Part shown: in pieces, positions 1 to 7,997 of the stretch | Position numbering within the stretch: position 1 is the stretch's first letter | Layout of the letters: the number at the start of each line of letters is the position of its first letter | Assembly: GCF_002105535.1 (NCBI RefSeq) | Contig: NZ_CP015848.1 | Coordinates: forward strand, 1,946,856-2,010,855 | Reading direction: 5' to 3' | DNA: 64,000 nt | Source of the DNA: Magnetospirillum sp. ME-1 | GTDB taxonomy: Bacteria; Pseudomonadota; Alphaproteobacteria; Rhodospirillales; Magnetospirillaceae | Notes under the pieces: generated by a model | Databases searched by the model: none | What the model saw: the letters and a program-made list of their open reading frames with translations, nothing else | What the model was told of the DNA's origin: nothing | Position numbers and translations under genes: made by a program

Positions 1-1
1 G

Positions 2-523
2 CTGGGGCCCCAGGGCTTCGGGCTGTCGCCGGGCATGGGCGCCCACATGGCCATGGGCACCTTCTCCAAGGGCATGGGCAGCTTCGGCGCCTATGTGGCC
101 TGCTCGGCCCGCCTGCGGGACTTGCTGATCAACCGCGCCTCGGGGTTGATCTACGCCACCGGCCTGCCGCCGGCCACCCTGGGCGCCATCGACGCCGCCC
201 TGGATCTGGTGCCGCGCCTGGAAGGCGAGCGCACCCGCCTGCAGCTGATGGCCCGGCATCTGCGCGAGGGGTTGCGGGCGGCGGGGTTGGATACCGGCCC
301 CTCGGCCTGCCAGATCGTGCCGTTGATCCTCGGCGACGAGCAGCGCACCCTTGGCGTTGCCAAGGCGCTCGAGGCGCGCGGCCTGCTGGGCATCGCCATC
401 CGTCCGCCCACCGTGCCGCCGGGCACCAGCCGCATCCGCTTCGCCCTGTCGGCGGTCCATTCCGATGCCGACATCGAGCGGCTGCTGGCCGCCATCGTCG
501 AATGCGTGGAGGCGGCACGGTGA
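2..523 (+). CDS. bioF: 8-amino-7-oxononanoate synthase, C-terminal part (BioF)
   Basis: PLP-dependent enzyme that condenses pimeloyl-ACP (or CoA) with L-alanine to 8-amino-7-oxononanoate, the first step of biotin ring assembly in the cytoplasm. Only the C-terminal portion is present because the gene enters from the left edge. The frame is open from base 2 and contains GTFSKGMGSFGAYV, whose lysine (codon 68-70) is the expected Schiff-base lysine of alpha-oxoamine synthases. The end TIVECVEAAR-like tail has normal family length. The stop overlaps the GTG start of the next gene (GTGA), and bioC, bioD and bioA follow, which fixes the assignment against the related KBL and ALAS enzymes. Confidence 0.9.
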   Translation: MGPQGFGLSPGMGAHMAMGTFSKGMGSFGAYVACSARLRDLLINRASGLIYATGLPPATLGAIDAALDLVPRLEGERTRLQLMARHLREGLRAAGLDTGPSACQIVPLILGDEQRTLGVAKALEARGLLGIAIRPPTVPPGTSRIRFALSAVHSDADIERLLAAIVECVEAAR

Positions 524-1158
524 GCCCGCCGCTGTTGGCCGTCCACGGCTGGGGCTTCGACGCCGGCTTCTGGATGCCGGTCTTGGAGCGCCTGCCCGAT
601 TTCCGGGGCGATTGCGTCGATATGGGCTTTTACGGCCGCCCCAAACGCCCCAAGGTGCCGCGCCCGCTGATCCTGGCCCATTCCATGGGGCTGGCGTGGG
701 CGCTGGCCAACATTCCCAGGCCCTGGGCCGGGGTGCTGGCGGTCAACGCCTTTCCCCGCTTCACCCGCTCGCCCAACTTCGTCGATGGGGTGCCGCCGCG
801 TCTGGTGGAGCGCATGCTGGCCCGCTTCGACGAAGCGCCCCGGCAGGTGACCGCCGATTTCCTCGTCCGCTGCGGCATCGAGTCTCCCGACACCTCGGCC
901 ATCGCGCCGGAACCGCTGAAAGAGACGCTGTCCTGGCTGGGCCAGTGCGACGAGCGCACCACGCTCCGCATGCTGCCCTGCCCCGTGCTGGCCCTGGCCG
1001 GCACCAATGATCCCATCGTGCCCCAGGGAATGAGTCTGGCCAGCTTCGCGGCCGAGACCCTGGTGCTGGCCGAGGGCGCGGGGCACCTGCTGCCGCTGAC
1101 CCATCCCGACTGGGTGGCGTCCCAGGTCCGCCTGTTCGCCGCGAGGCTGGAGGCATGA
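520..1158 (+). CDS. alpha/beta hydrolase, probable pimeloyl-ACP methyl ester esterase (BioH/BioG-like)
   Basis: A 212-residue alpha/beta hydrolase. It starts with LLAVHGWGFD (oxyanion-hole region) and has the nucleophile elbow AHSMG with Ser55, then Asp164 in GTNDPIV and His189 in GAGHLLP as the probable triad. Set between bioF and bioC, it most likely removes the methyl group from pimeloyl-ACP methyl ester, ending the BioC-initiated pimelate synthesis. I chose the GTG at 520, which overlaps the bioF stop, rather than the ATG at 502 that would lie inside bioF. The gene stop overlaps the bioC start by 4 bp (ATGA). Whether it belongs to BioH, BioG or another of the non-orthologous esterase groups cannot be settled by eye. 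Confidence 0.78.
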   Translation: MSPPLLAVHGWGFDAGFWMPVLERLPDFRGDCVDMGFYGRPKRPKVPRPLILAHSMGLAWALANIPRPWAGVLAVNAFPRFTRSPNFVDGVPPRLVERMLARFDEAPRQVTADFLVRCGIESPDTSAIAPEPLKETLSWLGQCDERTTLRMLPCPVLALAGTNDPIVPQGMSLASFAAETLVLAEGAGHLLPLTHPDWVASQVRLFAARLEA

Positions 1159-1889
1159 GCCGCAAGAAGGCCATCGCCGGGGCGTTTTCCGCCGCCGCCG
1201 CCACCTATGAGTCCGCCGCCCGCGCCCAGGTCTGGGCCGCCGACGCCCTGGTGGAGCGGCTGGGGGGGCTTTCGGCCCCGATCAGCGTGCTGGAGCTGGG
1301 CTGCGGCACCGGCCTGCTCACCCGCCGCCTGGCCGCCGTCCTGCCCAAGGGCTCGCGCATTCTCGCCACCGACCTCAGCCCGGCCATGGTCGAGACGGCC
1401 CGCAACGCCCTCCCCGACCTTTCCTTCGCGGTAATGGACGCCGAGGCCCCCCATGTGGCCGGGCCGTTCGACCTGATCGTTTCCTCCCTGGCGGCCCAGT
1501 GGTTCGCCGATCTGCCCGCCACCCTGGGGCGACTGTCCGCCCTGCTGGCCCCCGGCGGGCGGCTGCTGCTCGCCACCTTAGGCGCCGGCACCTTCGCCCA
1601 GTGGAAGGACGCGCACCGGGCGCTGGGCCTGGACTCCGGCGTGCCCGACTACCCCACGGCGGACGGACCGGCCGCCTGGCTGCCCGGCGTACGGGTGGAG
1701 TCGGCTCCTTTGACCCTGGACTATGCCGACGGGCGGGATTTCCTCCAATCGCTGGAGGCGCTGGGGGCCCAGACCCCAAAACCCGGCCATCGCCCGTTGC
1801 CGCCGGGGCAACTCCGGCGCATCATCAGGGCCATGGGCAATCCCTGCAAAATCACCTGGGACATCCTGCTGCTGGACTACCGCGCATGA
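1155..1889 (+). CDS. bioC: malonyl-ACP O-methyltransferase (BioC)
   Basis: SAM-dependent methyltransferase of 244 residues, expected to methylate malonyl-ACP so that the fatty-acid synthase can elongate it to pimeloyl-ACP methyl ester. The N-terminus has the BioC-like AFSAAAATYESAAR pattern, followed by SAM motif I LELGCGTG at residues 46-53 and a class I Rossmann fold. Length fits BioC. It overlaps the esterase gene before it and the bioD gene after it by 4 bp each, so translation is probably coupled along the operon. Confidence 0.9.
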   Translation: MSRKKAIAGAFSAAAATYESAARAQVWAADALVERLGGLSAPISVLELGCGTGLLTRRLAAVLPKGSRILATDLSPAMVETARNALPDLSFAVMDAEAPHVAGPFDLIVSSLAAQWFADLPATLGRLSALLAPGGRLLLATLGAGTFAQWKDAHRALGLDSGVPDYPTADGPAAWLPGVRVESAPLTLDYADGRDFLQSLEALGAQTPKPGHRPLPPGQLRRIIRAMGNPCKITWDILLLDYRA

Positions 1890-2503
1890 GGGGCGTCTTC
1901 GTTACCGGCACCGACACCGACGTGGGCAAGACCCTGGTCTCGGCCTGGCTGGCCCAGCACTGGGCCGCCGATTACTGGAAGCCCGTCCAGACCGGCTCGA
2001 CCCAGGGCAGCGATTTCGACTCCGTCGCCCGGCTGGCGCCCGCCGCCCGCATCCATCCCTCGGGCGTCGTGCTGGCCGCGCCCCTGTCGCCCCACGAGGC
2101 GGCGCGGCGCGAGAAGACCCGCATCGATCTCACCTCCCTGGTGCCGCCCGCCACCGATCGGCCCCTGGTGGTAGAAGGCGCCGGCGGCGTCATGGTGCCC
2201 ATCAACGAGGTGGCGCTGATGATCGACCTGATGGAGCGCCTCGCCCTGCCCGCCATCGTGGTGGCGCGGTCTGGCTTAGGGACCATCAACCACACCCTGA
2301 TGACGCTGGAGATGCTTCGCCGTCGCCGGGTTCCCATCCTGGGCGTGGTGATGAACGGCCAGAAGAATCCCGCCAACCGCGAGGCTATCGAGCATTTCGG
2401 CGCCATCCGCGTGCTGGCCGAGATCGAGGCCCTGCCCGCCGTCACCGCCGCCACCATCGCCGGCCTGCCCCCGCCCACCTTTTGCTGTCCGGGTGAACCA
2501 TGA
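1886..2503 (+). CDS. bioD: dethiobiotin synthetase (BioD)
   Basis: ATP-dependent carboxylation and ring closure of 7,8-diaminononanoate to dethiobiotin. The 205-residue protein opens with MRGVFVTGTDTDVGKT, a P-loop of the BioD type (GTDTDVGKT at residues 8-16), followed by KPVQTG and VEGAGGVMVPI, which are classic BioD active-site segments. The frame is open much further upstream, but the ATG at 1886 overlaps the bioC stop and puts the P-loop at the N-terminus as in the family. The stop overlaps the bioA start. Confidence 0.95.
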   Translation: MRGVFVTGTDTDVGKTLVSAWLAQHWAADYWKPVQTGSTQGSDFDSVARLAPAARIHPSGVVLAAPLSPHEAARREKTRIDLTSLVPPATDRPLVVEGAGGVMVPINEVALMIDLMERLALPAIVVARSGLGTINHTLMTLEMLRRRRVPILGVVMNGQKNPANREAIEHFGAIRVLAEIEALPAVTAATIAGLPPPTFCCPGEP

Positions 2504-3819
2504 CCTTGTCCTATGACGATCTTCGGGCGCTGGACGCCCGCCATGTCTGGCATCCCTTCACCCAGGCCGGCACCGCCAAGCCGGCCATCCTGGCCCTGGG
2601 CGCCAAGGGTGCCTCCATCTTCGCCGCCGACGGGCGGGAATATCTCGACATGGTGTCGTCGTGGTGGGTCAACCTGCACGGCCACGCCAACCCGGCCATC
2701 GCCCAGGCCGTCGCCGACCAGGCCGGACGGCTGGAGCAGGTGATCTTCGCCGACTTCACCCACGAGCCCGCCGCCCGCCTCGCCGCCCGGGTCTGCCAGC
2801 GCCTGCCCGGCGATCTCAACCGGGTGTTCTATTCCGACGACGGTTCCACCGCCGTGGAAGTGGCGCTGAAGCTGGCGCATCAGTACTGGCGCAACAAGGG
2901 CCAGCACCGTTCCATCTACATCGCCTTCGAGGGCGGCTACCACGGAGACACCGCCGGCGCCATGTCGGCCGGGCATTCCTCGGGCTATTTCAGCGCCTGG
3001 AAGGAGATGCTGTTCCCGGTCCAGACCGCCCCCTTCCCCGCCACCTGGGACGGCGACGAGGAGGTGGAGGCCAAGGAGGCGGCGGCGCTGGACGCGCTGG
3101 ACATGATGTTCTCCACCAATCCGGACCGCGTCTCCGCCGTGATCGTCGAGCCGCTGATCCAAGGCGCCAGCGGCATGCGCATGTGCCGCCCCGAGTTCCT
3201 GGTCAAGCTGGAGGCCAAGGTGCGCGAGCACGGCTCGCTCCTGATCCTCGACGAGGTGATGACCGGCTTCGGACGTACCGGCGACATCTTCGCCTGCGTG
3301 AAATCGGGCATCACCCCCGACCTGGTCTGCCTGTCCAAGGGACTGACCGGCGGCTTCCTGGCCCTGTCCATGACCGTGGCCCGCGACGGCATCTTCGAGG
3401 CCTTCCTGGGCCAGGACCTGTCGAAGGCCTTCCTGCACGGCCATTCCTACACCGCCAACCCCATCGGCTGCGCCGCCGGCCTGGCCTCGCTCGACCTGCT
3501 GGAAGGCCCCGCTTGCCAGCAGCGCATCAAGGAGATCGAGGCCACCCACCGGGAGCGCCTGGACGGCCTGAAAGCCCTTGCCAACGTCGCCCATACAAGG
3601 CTGACCGGCACGGTGGCGGCGCTGGACGTCATCGGCGGCGGCAAGGGGTATCAGGCCGGCATCGGACCGAAGATGAAGGCCGCCTTCCTGGAGCGCGGCC
3701 TGCTGCTGCGCCCCTTGGGCAACGTCCTTTACCTGCTGCCGCCCTACTGCATCACCGATGCCGAATTGCATCGCGCCTGGGACGGGGTGGAGGACGTTCT
3801 GCGGATTCTGGTGAAATGA
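2500..3819 (+). CDS. bioA: adenosylmethionine-8-amino-7-oxononanoate aminotransferase (BioA)
   Basis: Class III PLP aminotransferase of 439 residues that converts 8-amino-7-oxononanoate to 7,8-diaminononanoate with S-adenosylmethionine as amino donor. It shows the BioA N-terminus with HVWHPFTQ, SSWWVNLHGHANP, the FYSDDGSTAVEVALK region, LILDEVMTGFGRTG and the PLP lysine 280 in LSKGLTGG. Gene length is normal. No bioB is seen in the visible part of the operon; it may lie to the left of the window. The ATGA overlap at 3816 joins it to the following export genes, so they may be co-transcribed with biotin synthesis. Confidence 0.95.
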   Translation: MTLSYDDLRALDARHVWHPFTQAGTAKPAILALGAKGASIFAADGREYLDMVSSWWVNLHGHANPAIAQAVADQAGRLEQVIFADFTHEPAARLAARVCQRLPGDLNRVFYSDDGSTAVEVALKLAHQYWRNKGQHRSIYIAFEGGYHGDTAGAMSAGHSSGYFSAWKEMLFPVQTAPFPATWDGDEEVEAKEAAALDALDMMFSTNPDRVSAVIVEPLIQGASGMRMCRPEFLVKLEAKVREHGSLLILDEVMTGFGRTGDIFACVKSGITPDLVCLSKGLTGGFLALSMTVARDGIFEAFLGQDLSKAFLHGHSYTANPIGCAAGLASLDLLEGPACQQRIKEIEATHRERLDGLKALANVAHTRLTGTVAALDVIGGGKGYQAGIGPKMKAAFLERGLLLRPLGNVLYLLPPYCITDAELHRAWDGVEDVLRILVK

Positions 3820-4823
3820 CCAGACGCCTGCTCCGCCAAATCCCGCTGCTGCTGATCCTTCTGGGCATCGCCGCCGCCGGTGTCTGGTGGTGGTGGCGAA
3901 TGTCGGCGCCCGAGGTGGCTCTGGCATTGCCCAGGCGCGGCCCGGCGGTGGAGGCCATCTACGCCACCGGCACGGTGGAGGCCGAGAAATGGGCGCGCAT
4001 CGCCCCCGTCTCGCCCGGGCGCATCGCCGAGATTCTGGCCTTGGAGGGCGACAGCGTGAAGGAGGGCCAGCCCCTGGCCCGCCTGGACGACCGCGAGGCC
4101 CGGGCCAGGATCGCCGAACTGGAGGCCAAGGCCGCCTATTGGCGGGAAGAGATGAACCGCTCGGCGGCGCTGACCGAACGGGGCTACCGCTCCACCGAAG
4201 CGACCCAGAAGGCGCGCAGCGAATTCAACCAGATCACCGCCGCCATCAACGCCGCGCGCCAGAAGCGCTCGGACCTGCTGGTCACCTCGCCCATGGACGG
4301 CGTGGTCCTGAAGCGCGACGGCGAAGTGGGCGAACTGGCCGAGGTCAAGGATGCCCTGTTCTGGGTCGGCGCGCCCCACCCCCTTCGCATCACCGCCGAG
4401 GTGGACGAGGAGGACATCGCCCGGGTCAGGATCGGCCAGAAGGTGCTGATCAAGGCCGACGCCTTCGCCGAGCGGGTGCTGGAAGCCCGGGTCGACCGCA
4501 TCACGCCCAAGGGCGATCCGGTCAACAAGACCTTCCGCGTCCGGGTAATGCTGCCCGACGACACGCCCCTGCTGGTGGGCATGACCACCGAGATCAACAT
4601 CATCACCGCCGAGCACACCGACGCCCTGCTGATCCCGGTCACCGCGCTGCGGGACGGCACCGCGCTGATCGCGGAGGACGGCCGCGTCGCCGCCCTTGCC
4701 CTTTCCATCGGTATCCGCGGCCGCACCATGGTCGAGGTGACCGGCGGCCTGGCACCCGACCGGCCGGTGATCGCCTCGCCCCCCGCCGGCTTAAAGCCCG
4801 GCGACCGCGTCCGGGTGAAATAG
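3816..4823 (+). CDS. periplasmic membrane-fusion protein of an ABC exporter (HlyD/MacA family)
   Basis: A 335-residue adaptor with an N-terminal membrane anchor (about residues 8-28, rich in L, I and W), a biotinyl-lipoyl-like half (APVSPGRIAEI...EGQPLARLDDRE), a short alpha-hairpin at about residues 92-145, the second lipoyl half (VTSPMDGVVLKRDGEVGE) and beta-barrel/C-terminal domains. Such proteins link an inner-membrane transporter to an outer-membrane channel. It is the first gene of a trio with a permease and an ATPase. Start: the ATG at 3816 overlaps the bioA stop. The substrate is unknown, and no outer-membrane channel gene is nearby. Confidence 0.85.
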   Translation: MTRRLLRQIPLLLILLGIAAAGVWWWWRMSAPEVALALPRRGPAVEAIYATGTVEAEKWARIAPVSPGRIAEILALEGDSVKEGQPLARLDDREARARIAELEAKAAYWREEMNRSAALTERGYRSTEATQKARSEFNQITAAINAARQKRSDLLVTSPMDGVVLKRDGEVGELAEVKDALFWVGAPHPLRITAEVDEEDIARVRIGQKVLIKADAFAERVLEARVDRITPKGDPVNKTFRVRVMLPDDTPLLVGMTTEINIITAEHTDALLIPVTALRDGTALIAEDGRVAALALSIGIRGRTMVEVTGGLAPDRPVIASPPAGLKPGDRVRVK

Positions 4824-4835
4824 GGAGGGCCGGAG

Positions 4836-6083
4836 GTGCTGCCGCTCGGCCTCGCCATCGCGCTCCAGCACCTGCGCCACCGGCGGCGCCAGACCCTGGT
4901 GTCGCTGCTGGGCGTGTCGCTGGGCGTCGCCTTCTTCATCGGCATCTCGGCCATGATGCAGGGCTTCCAGCGCGACTTCATCGCGCGGATCATCGACGTC
5001 CAGCCCCACATCATCGTCAAGGACGAGGTGCGCGCCGCGCCCCGCCAGGCGGTGGAGCGGGCCTATCCCGACGGCGCCGTCTCCTTGCGCGGACTCAAAC
5101 CCCGCGAAGAGGTGCGCGGCATAAGGGGCGCGCGCAACATGCTGGCCACCCTCGAGGAAATGCCGGGCGTCCACGTGGCCCCGGCGCTGTCCGGCAATCT
5201 GCTGCTGCGCTTCGGCGGCAAGGACGTCTCGGTCAACGTCACCGGCATCCAGCCCGAACGCGAACGCCACGTCACCCATCTGGAAAAGGACCTGCTGTCG
5301 GGCAGCCTCGACGCCCTTTACACCACCTCCAACGGCATCATCCTGGGCGAGGGCGTGGCGGCCAAGGCCGGCATCCGCAAGGACGACCTGATCTCGGCGG
5401 TATCGCCCCAGGGCGTGATGCTGAAGATGAAGGTCGTCGGAATCTTCCGCAGCAACATCACCCTGATGGACAATTTCGAGGTCTATACCCTGCTGAAGAA
5501 GGCGCAGATCCTCCAGAACCGTCCCAACGTCATCAACCGCCTCAACCTCAGGCTCGACGACGTGGAGCAGGCCGGGCCGCTGGCCGCCGAGATCGAACGC
5601 CGCTTCGGCTACCGCTCGGAACCCTGGATGGAGCAGTCGCGCAACGTGCTGGGCATCTTCGTCATCCAAAACGCCATCATGTATTCCACGGTCAGCGCCA
5701 TCCTGATCGTCGCCTGCTTCGGCATCTTCAACGTCATCTCCACCGTGGTGTTCGAGAAGACCAGGGACATCGGCATCCTGAAATCCATGGGATTTCGGGA
5801 TCGAGACATCCGCCGCATCTTCGTCATGGAGGGCCTGATCGTCGGCCTGATCGGCACGGTGATCGGCTGGCTGATGGGCTGGGGCCTGATCGAGTTCATG
5901 GCCTCGCTCGACTTCCAGATGGAGGGCTTCATCAAGGCCCAGGGCTTCGTGCTCTACCGCACGCCGCGCCACTACGCCATCAGCGCCGCCATGGCCATCG
6001 CCTCGGCCACCCTGGCCGCCTGGGTGCCGGCAAGGCGCGCCTCGCGCCTCAATCCGGTGGATATCGTCAGAGGAGCCGGCTGA
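4836..6083 (+). CDS. ABC transporter permease, MacB/LolC-FtsX type
   Basis: A 415-residue permease with the FtsX-family layout: one transmembrane helix near residues 20-45, a large periplasmic domain of about 220 residues, then three helices at the C-terminus with the typical VFEKTRDIGILKSMGFRDRDI coupling segment (in two pieces) and the closing ARRASRLNPVDIVRG. It sits 12 bp after the membrane-fusion gene and shares its last base with the start of the ATPase gene. MacB/LolCE-type transporters work as mechanotransmitters that extract or push substrates in the periplasm; the substrate here cannot be read from sequence. Confidence 0.85.
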   Translation: MLPLGLAIALQHLRHRRRQTLVSLLGVSLGVAFFIGISAMMQGFQRDFIARIIDVQPHIIVKDEVRAAPRQAVERAYPDGAVSLRGLKPREEVRGIRGARNMLATLEEMPGVHVAPALSGNLLLRFGGKDVSVNVTGIQPERERHVTHLEKDLLSGSLDALYTTSNGIILGEGVAAKAGIRKDDLISAVSPQGVMLKMKVVGIFRSNITLMDNFEVYTLLKKAQILQNRPNVINRLNLRLDDVEQAGPLAAEIERRFGYRSEPWMEQSRNVLGIFVIQNAIMYSTVSAILIVACFGIFNVISTVVFEKTRDIGILKSMGFRDRDIRRIFVMEGLIVGLIGTVIGWLMGWGLIEFMASLDFQMEGFIKAQGFVLYRTPRHYAISAAMAIASATLAAWVPARRASRLNPVDIVRGAG

Positions 6084-6757
6084 TGGACGCGGCCATCCAA
6101 GCCCGGGGCGTCACCCGCGAACTGCCCGGCCCCGTGCCGGTGACCCTGGTGCGCGACATCGACCTCACCATCGGACAGGGCGAGTTCGTGGCGGTGACCG
6201 GACCGTCCGGCTCGGGTAAGTCGTCGCTGCTTTATCTGCTGGGGCTGCTCGATGTCCCCACCGCCGGGGCTATCAGCCTGCTGGGCCGGCAAACCGGCGG
6301 GCTTACGCCCGACGCCATGGCCGAACTGCGCCTGGCCTCCATCGGCTTCGTCTTCCAGTTCCACTTCCTGCTGCCGGAATTCACCTGCCAGGCCAATGTG
6401 GAGATTCCCATCCGCCGCCTGGGCAATCTAAGCGATTCCCAGGCCCGTAAGCGGGCGGAGCTCCTGCTGGATTCGCTGGAACTGGCCGATCACCGGCGCA
6501 AGTATCCCGACCAGCTGTCGGGTGGCCAGCGCCAGCGCGTCGCCATCGCCCGCGCGCTGGCCAACGACCCGCCGCTGATCCTGGCCGACGAGCCCACCGG
6601 CAATCTGGATACCCGCACCGCCCATCTGGTGTTCGAACTGTTCCGCGACCTCGCCCACCGGCAGAACCGCACGGTGGTGGTGGTCACCCATGATGCCGAA
6701 CTGGCGCAAACCGCCGACCGCCGCATCCATCTGGTGGACGGGCGCATCGTCGATTGA
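6083..6757 (+). CDS. ABC transporter ATP-binding protein (LolD/MacB-ATPase type)
   Basis: A 224-residue nucleotide-binding protein with Walker A GPSGSGKSS, Q-loop FVFQFHFLLPEF, signature LSGGQRQR, Walker B LILADEPTGNLD and the H-loop VVVTHD. It partners the permease encoded just upstream (the genes share one base) and the membrane-fusion protein. The Walker B extension ADEPTGNLD is typical of the LolD/MacB/FtsE group. The gene ends 25 bp before a large inverted repeat and a dispersed palindromic element. Confidence 0.9.
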   Translation: MDAAIQARGVTRELPGPVPVTLVRDIDLTIGQGEFVAVTGPSGSGKSSLLYLLGLLDVPTAGAISLLGRQTGGLTPDAMAELRLASIGFVFQFHFLLPEFTCQANVEIPIRRLGNLSDSQARKRAELLLDSLELADHRRKYPDQLSGGQRQRVAIARALANDPPLILADEPTGNLDTRTAHLVFELFRDLAHRQNRTVVVVTHDAELAQTADRRIHLVDGRIVD

Positions 6758-6781
6758 CCGGACCGAGAGGGCGGGCTCAGG

Positions 6782-6936
6782 CCGGTCGGTGTTTGAAATG
6801 ATCCGTCATCCCGACGCCCTTGGGCGGAGGGATCTCCGCCTGGGACGCTGTTTCCCAATTGGAAATGCCGTTCCAAAGTTGAGATCCCTCGCTTGCGCTC
6901 GGGATGACATGACGAGTCTGATCAAACGCCGACCGG
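6782..6936. repeat. inverted repeat enclosing a dispersed palindromic element
   Basis: CCGGTCGGTGTTTG at 6782-6795 is matched by CAAACGCCGACCGG at 6923-6936, complementary at 13 of 14 positions with the remaining pair a G-T. It brackets repeat copy 1 and lies exactly between two convergent genes, which suggests a former bidirectional terminator stem into whose loop the element was placed. The arms are seen directly; the insertion history is inference. Confidence 0.6.
6805..6908 (+). repeat. dispersed ~104-bp palindromic element, copy 1
   Basis: Starts GTCATCCCGA and ends TCGGGATGAC, with an inner pair GAGGGATCTC and GAGATCCCTC. Three more copies lie at 32872, 42122 and 55969 in this window, all between genes. 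I use this copy to define the forward orientation. It sits between convergent genes (ABC ATPase and response regulator). It has no coding content and looks like a REP/MITE-like intergenic unit able to fold into a long hairpin. Confidence 0.75.
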
Positions 6937-6938
6937 TA

Positions 6939-7574
6939 TCAGACGCCCATCTTGGCGGCAAGGATGGCCGCCTGGGTGCGGTTCTCGCAGCCCAGCGCCC
7001 GCAGGATGGCGGTCACGTGCAGCTTGACGGTGATCTCGGCCAGGCTGAGATCGCGGGCGATTTCCTTGTTGGACTTGCCCTGGCGCAGCATGGCCAGCAC
7101 GTCGCGCTGGCGCGGCGTCAGCAGCGAGTGCAGCTGCTCGCCGTTGATGTCGCCGCCGGCGGGAGAGAGCGCGTCGGGCACGATGATGTGCGGGCTGACG
7201 AAGGTGTCACCCGCCAGAACCGAGCGGATGCCCGCCATCATGGAGGCGCTGCCGGCGGACTTGCAGATATAGCCGTGGGCGCCGCTGTCCAGCGCCTTTC
7301 GGACCGTCTGCGGTTCTTCCGACGCGGAGACCACCACCAGGTAGATGTCGGGAGCCGAACGCCGCACGGCCCCGATGGCGGAAAACCCATCCATGCCGGG
7401 CATGGACAGATCCATCAGCGCCACATCGATATCGCCGCCATTGCGCACCAGACCGAGCATCTGGTTGAAATCGCTGGCCTCGATGATGTCGAGCGGTTCG
7501 TCGGACAGGCTTTCCAGAACCATGCGCACTCCTTCACGGAACAACGCATGATCGTCGGCAAGAAGAACCTTCAT
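6939..7574 (-). CDS. NarL/FixJ-type response regulator
   Basis: A 211-residue two-component regulator. It has a receiver domain (MKVLLADDH acidic pocket, phospho-acceptor Asp55 in MDLSMPGMDG, and the conserved Lys in the GYICKSAG segment) followed by a LuxR-type helix-turn-helix (LTPRQRDVLAMLRQGKSNKEIA, two segments, about residues 146-200). The frame stays open 48 codons further upstream, but MKVLLADDH at 7574 is the natural start of the receiver fold. No sensor kinase is adjacent, so its partner and targets are unknown. The upstream gap is AT-rich and probably carries its promoter. Confidence 0.88.
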   Translation of the reverse strand: MKVLLADDHALFREGVRMVLESLSDEPLDIIEASDFNQMLGLVRNGGDIDVALMDLSMPGMDGFSAIGAVRRSAPDIYLVVVSASEEPQTVRKALDSGAHGYICKSAGSASMMAGIRSVLAGDTFVSPHIIVPDALSPAGGDINGEQLHSLLTPRQRDVLAMLRQGKSNKEIARDLSLAEITVKLHVTAILRALGCENRTQAAILAAKMGV

Positions 7575-7997
7575 TGCACAAAATCCCCAAAAAAGTTCAG
7601 CCGCAAGGCCAGCCCGAACCCCTTCGGCCTGCCCAGGCGGGTACCGCGCCACACAGTTGACGCGAAACGTACCTTCCCTCCGGCAACCGCGCCCGCCCCC
7701 AATGGCAAGCCCGGCCAACCGGTAACCCCAGAACCCATAATACTTTAATCATGCTTTGCCCCATGGAGCAACGCCAGATATGCAAGAGCATGACAGATAT
7801 TCGCGAGTTTAAAATATCACTCACGGGTGTAATCCAGATTTATCAGCATAAGTTGAAATCTATCGGAATGCATAAGCACCCTCCATCAGGCCGATACCCG
7901 ATGCAAGAGCAGGCTTCCCACATTTTTTCTGGGAGTTCCCTTGTCCTTACGCCTTATTCTTATGGATAGAACTTAAATTGCCACAAATAATCACAAC
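7575..7997. other. 423-bp intergenic gap, AT-rich in its left-to-middle part
   Basis: From about 7740 to 8010 the sequence is visibly richer in A and T than anything else in the window. It holds the upstream region of the response regulator and the 3' end of mobB. An inverted repeat ATTGCCA (7977-7983)/TGGCAAT (8005-8011) spans the mobB stop. A 72-codon open frame on the plus strand (7751-7969) has no recognisable domain and no clear ribosome binding site, so I do not call it a gene. A promoter or a small RNA is possible but cannot be shown. Confidence 0.5.

Noticed and set aside
7575-7718. N-terminal extension of the response regulator by 48 codons
   Set aside because: The receiver fold starts at MKVLLADDH (7574); the extension is unlike any receiver N-terminus.
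7751-7969. A 72-codon plus-strand open frame in the AT-rich gap
   Set aside because: No clear ribosome binding site, no recognisable domain, and the composition is like the surrounding intergenic DNA. It remains possible as an orphan.
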